Source: an uncultured Lachnospiraceae bacterium
Lineage (GTDB): Bacteria; Bacillota; Clostridia; Lachnospirales; Lachnospiraceae
NCBI GenBank assembly: GCA_934351705.1
Contig: CAKRJK010000091.1
Span: forward strand, 1-6,234
Length of the DNA: 6,234 nucleotides
Direction: 5' to 3'
Positions 1-3,745 of this stretch are shown here, one piece after another. The notes under the pieces were generated by a model. That model searched no databases, was not told where the DNA came from, and saw only the letters and a list, made by a program, of their open reading frames with translations. Position numbers and translations under genes: made by a program. The first letter of the stretch is position 1. Each line of letters opens with the position of its first letter.

Positions 1-1237
1 GCTCTAAGGAAGGTGTCCACGGGAACGTGTTGCTCTTTAAAAAAGCCTCCTTATGAAACCACGGGTATCCGCCGAATACCTCATCCGCACTCTCCCCGGT
101 CAACACAACCTTGTGATGTTTTGCGACCTCTTTGCAGAAAAAAAGCAGCGAGGAGTCGATATCTGCCATACAGGGAAGATCGTGTGCGTCCACAGACTCG
201 TAGAGCAGGTCAGCCTGCTGTTCATTGTTACAAAACAGATAATGGTGATCGCTTCCGAGAAAATCAACCATCTTTTTGACATAAGGAGCGTCCTGCGACG
301 GCTGAAAGCTGTTTGCAAGAAAATACTTGTCGTTGTCCTGAAAATCAAATGAGTAGGTGGTCAGCACTTTTTCTTCTTTTTTCAACTCGGCGGCACACAC
401 GGCGGAAACAACGCTGGAGTCCACGCCACCGGAAAGAAAAGTACAGATCGGCACATCGGAAACCATCTGCCGCTTAATGGCGTCTGTCAGCAAAAAATGC
501 GTTTTTTCAATCGTCTGTTCATAAGTATCGGTGTGAGGTGCAGAAATCAGACGCCAGTAGTTCGTCATGTGGATACCGTACTTGTTACAGCTCATATAAA
601 AGCCCGGCTTCAGCTCATGGATGTCTTGAAAGACAGCGTGACCGGGACTTCTGGCAGGACCGAGGGAAAAGATTTCGTTTAATCCGTCCGTGCCAACCTT
701 TGCCTTGACATCCGGGTAACAAAATAAGCCCTTGATTTCTGAAGAAAAAATCAAGGTATCTCCTAAAAACGTATAAAAAAGAGGTTTGATTCCGAAACAG
801 TCACGGAACAGGTAAACGGTTTCATGGCGGGAATCATAAATCACAAAGGAAAAAATGCCGTCGACTTTTTTGACAAAGTCAGGGCCGTATTCCAGAAAGG
901 CAAGCAGAAGAACCTCCGTATCCGAAGTTGTTTCAAAGTTCCAGCCACGCAAGATCAAATCATTTTTCAATTCACGAAGATTATAGATTTCCCCGTTAAA
1001 AGCAATCTGATAGGAAAAGGAATGGATCGTCCGCTCCATCGGCTGAAAACCGGTCTGTAAATCAATGATAGAAAGGCGGGTGTGGGCAATACCGCAGCGA
1101 GGGCTGAGAAGCCATCCGTGAGAATCGGGACCGCGGTGCTGTAACGTCTGTGTCATATCCTGCAAAATATGCCGGTAATAATTTTCGCTTTCGGTATAGT
1201 TTGAATCGGGATTAAAAAATCCTGCAATGCTGCACAT
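1..1237 (-). CDS. asnB: Asparagine synthetase, glutamine-hydrolysing (C-terminus cut by window edge)
   Basis: Makes asparagine from aspartate, ATP and glutamine-derived ammonia in the cytoplasm. The minus frame is open from ATG at 1237 to the left edge, giving 412 codons; family members usually have about 600 residues or more, so roughly the last third lies outside. The start MCSIAG places Cys2 as the class II glutaminase nucleophile once Met is removed. R35-G-P-D, the FNGEIYN motif and an RDCFGIKPLFY stretch complete the Ntn-hydrolase domain. The synthetase domain shows the ATP PP-loop SGGVDSS at residues 269-275 (413-433) and GESADEVFGGY from residue 381 (65-97). An AGGAG ribosome site lies 5 bases before the ATG (1243-1247). 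It is divergent from the HAD gene. No frameshift or stop seen. Other class II amidotransferases are less likely because the PP-loop and GE.ADE motifs are both present. Confidence 0.96.
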   Translation of the reverse strand, partial: MCSIAGFFNPDSNYTESENYYRHILQDMTQTLQHRGPDSHGWLLSPRCGIAHTRLSIIDLQTGFQPMERTIHSFSYQIAFNGEIYNLRELKNDLILRGWNFETTSDTEVLLLAFLEYGPDFVKKVDGIFSFVIYDSRHETVYLFRDCFGIKPLFYTFLGDTLIFSSEIKGLFCYPDVKAKVGTDGLNEIFSLGPARSPGHAVFQDIHELKPGFYMSCNKYGIHMTNYWRLISAPHTDTYEQTIEKTHFLLTDAIKRQMVSDVPICTFLSGGVDSSVVSAVCAAELKKEEKVLTTYSFDFQDNDKYFLANSFQPSQDAPYVKKMVDFLGSDHHYLFCNNEQQADLLYESVDAHDLPCMADIDSSLLFFCKEVAKHHKVVLTGESADEVFGGYPWFHKEAFLKSNTFPWTPSLE

Positions 1238-1256
1238 AATTACTCCTAAAAGTTTT

Positions 1257-1284
1257 TTAACAGTCTATGAGAATATGTTATAAT
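1257..1284 (+). promoter_or_regulatory. Sigma-70-type promoter for the HAD phosphatase gene
   Basis: TTAACA (1257-1262, five of six matches to TTGACA) is followed after 16 bases by a perfect TATAAT (1279-1284). A TG sits one base upstream of the -10 box (1276-1277), giving the extended form TGTTATAAT. The predicted transcription start is near 1291, leaving a leader of about 25 bases that holds the ribosome site. The same 78-base gap must carry the asnB promoter on the other strand; I see only weak candidates there, such as TATAAC overlapping this -10 box. Confidence 0.7.
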
Positions 1285-1315
1285 TAAGAATAAAAAACGA
1301 AGGAGAGTGAAGTTT

Positions 1316-2110
1316 ATGATTAAGTTAATTGCGACCGATGTAGATGGAACCTTAGGCCCGGTGAGTACACCGACAATTAACCCAGAGTATTACACCGTAA
1401 TGGACGAACTTCTCAATCGTGGCTTTCATGTTGCGGTAGCGAGCGGCAGACATTATCCGGCACTGGAAGCATTATTTTCGGAGTTTGGCGAGAGGTTGCT
1501 CTATATTGCGGATAACGGAGCCCAGGTGCGGGACAAAGATCAGGATATTTACATTTCCGCTATGGATTTAGAGACGTCACACGAACTGGTGCGTGATGTA
1601 AGAAAAATGAATAATGGGTGCGAGTGTGCATATTGTGTACCCGGACTTGCATATTTTACAGAGAAGGACAAGAACGCATACAACATTTTAAAGGCAATGC
1701 ATTACAAATGCGAGATGGTTTCCTCGCTGGAGGAGTTAGACATCCCGTGCATTAAAATGACGGTGTATCATGCCGAAGATGCAGAGGGTGCGACCGCAGA
1801 ATATTTTACGCCAAAATGGAGCAAGAGACTTCAGGTGTCCTGTTCCGGCAGAGTCTATATGGATGTCATGAATAAAGGAACCAATAAAGGAACGGCGTTA
1901 AAGAAAGTACAGGAATATCTCGGAGTGACAAAAGAAGAGACGATGGTATTCGGAGATAACAGCAATGACATTGAGATGTTCGAGCAGGCATATTACAGCT
2001 ACGCAGTAGGAGATGCCAGAAAAGAGGTGCAGGAGCACGCCCGCTTTCTGGCAGCACCTATGTGCGAAGACGGTGTATTGCAGGAATTGAAAAAACTGTT
2101 AAATCAATAG
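1316..2110 (+). CDS. HAD-superfamily hydrolase, Cof/YidA-like phosphatase
   Basis: A 264-residue cytoplasmic phosphatase of the Cof subfamily (HAD type IIB), which typically removes phosphate from sugar phosphates or nucleotide-type metabolites; the exact substrate cannot be read from sequence. All four HAD motifs are visible: DVDGTL with nucleophile D8 and acid/base D10, S43 in the VASGR stretch, K191 in NKGTAL, and GDNSND at 213-218 for magnesium binding. The central region (about 80-180) is the C2-type cap that sets specificity. The length is normal for the family. I chose ATG 1316 rather than GTG 1307: AAGGAG at 1300-1305 stands 10 bases before the ATG but only one base before the GTG. 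The 3' end overlaps the convergent regulator by 7 bases. The link to asnB by divergence is positional only. Confidence 0.93.
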   Translation: MIKLIATDVDGTLGPVSTPTINPEYYTVMDELLNRGFHVAVASGRHYPALEALFSEFGERLLYIADNGAQVRDKDQDIYISAMDLETSHELVRDVRKMNNGCECAYCVPGLAYFTEKDKNAYNILKAMHYKCEMVSSLEELDIPCIKMTVYHAEDAEGATAEYFTPKWSKRLQVSCSGRVYMDVMNKGTNKGTALKKVQEYLGVTKEETMVFGDNSNDIEMFEQAYYSYAVGDARKEVQEHARFLAAPMCEDGVLQELKKLLNQ

Positions 2111-2808
2111 TAGATCGGACGCTTGCCGTCAATCGTATCCTGAATGGAGGTCTCGATCCACGCAACGGCGTGTTCAAGGTCACCTTCTTCAAAATAGTGA
2201 TAAAGCGTCATCTCGTTTAAGTACAGGGATTCAATTCCGTACAAACGGCAGAATCTTTCCCATAAGGTGGTAACCGGAACCTTAAAGGAAGAGAAAATTA
2301 ACGGAATCAGAACATTTCCCGAAAGGAATGCGAGTTCATGCTGGAATTTGAAAGCGACTTCCGCAGCGGCATTCGGAGAAGTTACTTGTTCCAACTGGTC
2401 CACAAAGGACTTTAACCGGGCAAGTTCTTCTTTGGTTGCATGCGGGAGCCATAATTCGATTGCAAGAGTGTCGAGTGCGACACGCAATTCCAGGATAGAG
2501 CGTATTTCTGCTTCACGTAAAATACCGCCGTTATAATTCATGATAGACATCAGGGTATCCATAGTCCCGTCACGTCGGTAGTCGGCAACGAATGTGCCGA
2601 TTCGCGGCTTGATGATCAAAAAGCCCTTGCGTGCCAATTCGGAGATTCCCGAGTTGACGACAGCGCGGCTGACCTGCATGGATTCCGCCAAGTCACGTTC
2701 GGATGGAAGTTTTTCGCCGACAAGAAGTTTGCCGGATAAAATCATCGTTTCCAATTCCTGAATAAAGAGTTCTTTTAGCGATGGTGCATTTAATTTGGAA
2801 AATTCCAT
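2104..2808 (-). CDS. GntR-superfamily transcriptional regulator, FadR-like
   Basis: A 234-residue DNA-binding regulator. Residues 8-76 form the GntR winged helix, with the hallmark LPSERDLA (34-41), a recognition helix around VSRAVVNSGISELARKG (46-62) and the wing ending in GTFVAD. The rest is an all-helical FCD/FadR-type effector domain, seen in the LELRVALD stretch near 106 and HELAFLSGN at 157-165. By my alignment from memory only H157 of the usual Asp/His/His/His metal ligands is kept; the others fall on F153, E199 and T221. This resembles E. coli FadR, which binds acyl-CoA rather than metal and has a similar LAFASGN segment. The ATG follows AGGGAGGT (2814-2821). The gene is divergent from hypB, and TGGT/ACCA sites flank both starts, so it probably represses itself and the hypB operon. 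The effector is unknown; acyl-CoA or an organic acid are both possible. Confidence 0.9.
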   Translation of the reverse strand: MEFSKLNAPSLKELFIQELETMILSGKLLVGEKLPSERDLAESMQVSRAVVNSGISELARKGFLIIKPRIGTFVADYRRDGTMDTLMSIMNYNGGILREAEIRSILELRVALDTLAIELWLPHATKEELARLKSFVDQLEQVTSPNAAAEVAFKFQHELAFLSGNVLIPLIFSSFKVPVTTLWERFCRLYGIESLYLNEMTLYHYFEEGDLEHAVAWIETSIQDTIDGKRPIYY

Positions 2809-2828
2809 TTTGTACCTCCCTCTGCTTG

Positions 2829-2853
2829 TGGTATATCCACGTACCAGTTACCA
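2829..2853 (-). promoter_or_regulatory. Putative autoregulatory operator of the FadR-like regulator
   Basis: On the minus strand this 25-base stretch begins TGGTAACTGGTA and ends TACCA, so it carries two direct TGGTA half-sites and one inverted TACCA. It also contains GTGG-N5-CCAC (2828-2840). The ACTGGTA at 2848-2842 is identical to one arm of the stronger operator in front of hypB (2997-3003). The position over the transcription start fits repression by steric block. This is inferred from shared half-sites only. Confidence 0.45.
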
Positions 2854-2881
2854 TTATATTGTAAATTGTGCTGAAAAACAA
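2853..2881 (-). promoter_or_regulatory. Promoter of the FadR-like regulator gene
   Basis: Read on the minus strand, TTGTTT (2881 down to 2876) and a perfect TATAAT (2858 down to 2853) are 17 bases apart. The predicted start is near 2846, giving a leader of about 38 bases with the ribosome site. The -35 box is weak (three of six), as might be expected for a regulator. The TGGT/ACCA cluster at 2829-2853 covers the downstream edge of the -10 box and the start site. Confidence 0.55.
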
Positions 2882-2919
2882 GAGAGAAATATAGATATTA
2901 TGTAGAAAAAGAAAATTCT

Positions 2920-2941
2920 TGTTTAGAAAATGTTTAGAAAA
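2920..2941 (+). repeat. Tandem 11-base repeat upstream of the hypB promoter
   Basis: Two exact head-to-tail copies of TGTTTAGAAAA (2920-2930 and 2931-2941) end two bases before the -35 box. A weaker relative, TGTAGAAAAA, lies at 2901-2910. The 11-base period is about one helical turn, so the A-tracts fall on one face of the DNA. This could be an UP-like or bent element, or a paired activator site. Confidence 0.7.
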
Positions 2942-2943
2942 TC

Positions 2944-2973
2944 TTGACGTGTCGACAAAAACCGTGTTAATAT
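2944..2973 (+). promoter_or_regulatory. Promoter of the hypB-flavoprotein operon
   Basis: TTGACG (2944-2949, five of six) and TAATAT (2968-2973, four of six) are 18 bases apart. A TG at 2965-2966, one base before the -10 box, gives an extended -10 that may compensate for the imperfect hexamer. The predicted start near 2980 leaves a leader of about 83 bases containing the TGGT/ACCA operator cluster. No other promoter is obvious before the flavoprotein gene. Confidence 0.55.
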
Positions 2974-2979
2974 TTTGTC
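2954..2979. repeat. Inverted repeat spanning the -10 region of the hypB promoter
   Basis: GACAAAA (2954-2960) and TTTTGTC (2973-2979) are perfect 7-base inverted arms separated by 12 bases, enclosing the extended -10 box. The spacing suits a dimeric regulator binding over the promoter more than an RNA hairpin, since most of it lies upstream of the predicted start. It differs from the TGGT/ACCA motif, so a second regulator is possible. AT-rich repeats of this size can also occur by chance. Confidence 0.35.
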
Positions 2980-2985
2980 AAAGCT

Positions 2986-3024
2986 GACCATGTTCTACTG
3001 GTATGACCAGAAATGGATATGGTC
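2986..3024. promoter_or_regulatory. FadR-like operator cluster in the hypB leader
   Basis: The core CTGGT-ATG-ACCAG (2998-3010) is a perfect 5+5 palindrome with a 3-base centre. From memory it closely resembles the E. coli FadR site, which has CTGGT and ACC-type arms around CNG. Flanking half-sites GACCA (2986-2990) and TGGTC (3020-3024) extend the pattern to four alternating ACCA/TGGT elements. The core would lie at about +19 to +31, a position suited to blocking elongation or promoter clearance. The binding protein is most likely the adjacent divergent regulator, by inference. Confidence 0.6.
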
Positions 3025-3046
3025 AAGGTTGTAATGCACTAATATG

Positions 3047-3053
3047 AAGGAGG
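3047..3053 (+). promoter_or_regulatory. Ribosome binding site deciding the TTG start of hypB
   Basis: AAGGAGG stands 9 bases before TTG 3063, ideal spacing. The ATG at 3044 is in another frame and reaches a stop after eight codons, and no ATG lies in the hypB frame near the conserved N-terminus, so TTG is the supported start. Confidence 0.75.
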
Positions 3054-3062
3054 AAAAGGACA

Positions 3063-3731
3063 TTGGATAAGTTTCGTGTGTTGGAAATAAAGAAAAGTGT
3101 TTTTGACGACAATGACCATCAGGCAGATCTGTTGAGAGAAGATTTAAAACAAGACAAGACCTTTTTGTTGAACCTGATGTCATCACCGGGTTCGGGAAAA
3201 ACAACTACTTTAAGACAAACGATTCAGGCTTTGAAAGATGAGATGCGTATCGGTGTAATGGAAGCAGACATTGATTCCGATGTGGATGCAGCGACCATTT
3301 CAGAAACAGGTGCGAAAGTGATTCAGCTTCATACGGGTGGCATGTGTCACTTAGATGCGGGAATGACCAAACAGGGATTAGAAGCCTTAGGATGCGAAGA
3401 TGTGGATCTGGCGATATTAGAGAATGTCGGCAATCTTGTCTGTCCGGCAGAGTTTGATACTGGAGCATCTAAGAACGCAATGATATTAAGTGTGCCAGAG
3501 GGCGATGACAAGCCTTTAAAATACCCATTGATGTTTTCGGTTGTAGACGTATTATTAGTCAACAAAATCGACGCAATGGACTTTTTTGACTTTGACTTGG
3601 AGGCATGTGAGAAAAGAGTCAAAGCATTAAACCCTAATATCAAGATTATTCCGATTTCGGCAAAGACCGGAGAAGGAATTGACCAGTGGGCGAACTGGTT
3701 AAGAAATGAAGTTAGTGAATGGAATAAGTAG
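3063..3731 (+). CDS. hypB: HypB-type nickel-insertion GTPase
   Basis: A 222-residue SIMIBI-class GTPase that normally delivers nickel to [NiFe]-hydrogenase, together with HypA. Visible motifs are the P-loop SPGSGKTT (41-48), EADIDSD (67-73), ENVGN (120-124), NKID (167-170) and the SAKTGEG stretch (199-205). Cys95-His96 in GGMCHLDA and Cys127 in NLVCPAE form the conserved G-domain metal site at the dimer interface. The N-terminal CxxCGC nickel motif and His-rich tail of longer HypBs are absent, so this is the short form; the length is normal for it. Start is TTG. It is the first gene of an operon, with 14 bases between its stop and the flavoprotein start. No hydrogenase or hypA is in view, so the client enzyme is unknown and may not be a hydrogenase. 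Confidence 0.95.
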   Translation: MDKFRVLEIKKSVFDDNDHQADLLREDLKQDKTFLLNLMSSPGSGKTTTLRQTIQALKDEMRIGVMEADIDSDVDAATISETGAKVIQLHTGGMCHLDAGMTKQGLEALGCEDVDLAILENVGNLVCPAEFDTGASKNAMILSVPEGDDKPLKYPLMFSVVDVLLVNKIDAMDFFDFDLEACEKRVKALNPNIKIIPISAKTGEGIDQWANWLRNEVSEWNK

Positions 3732-3745
3732 AGGAGAATGTAAAG

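Noticed and set aside
13..352. Two plus-strand frames of 88 and 99 codons (13-279 and 53-352)
   Set aside because: Shadows of the asnB frame, which carries the PP-loop and GESADE motifs through the same bases.
1307..1315. GTG 1307 as start of the HAD phosphatase
   Set aside because: Only one base separates it from AAGGAG; ATG 1316 has workable spacing and puts the DVDGTL motif at the usual distance.
2118..2130. GACG-N5-CGTC hairpin near the convergent junction as a terminator
   Set aside because: The four-pair stem is inside the regulator's coding region and has no T-tract on either side.
2961..2980. Possible Rex (NADH-sensing) site around GTGTTAATATTTTGTC
   Set aside because: It lacks the TTGT...ACAA-type symmetry expected for Rex; the resemblance is limited to AT-richness.
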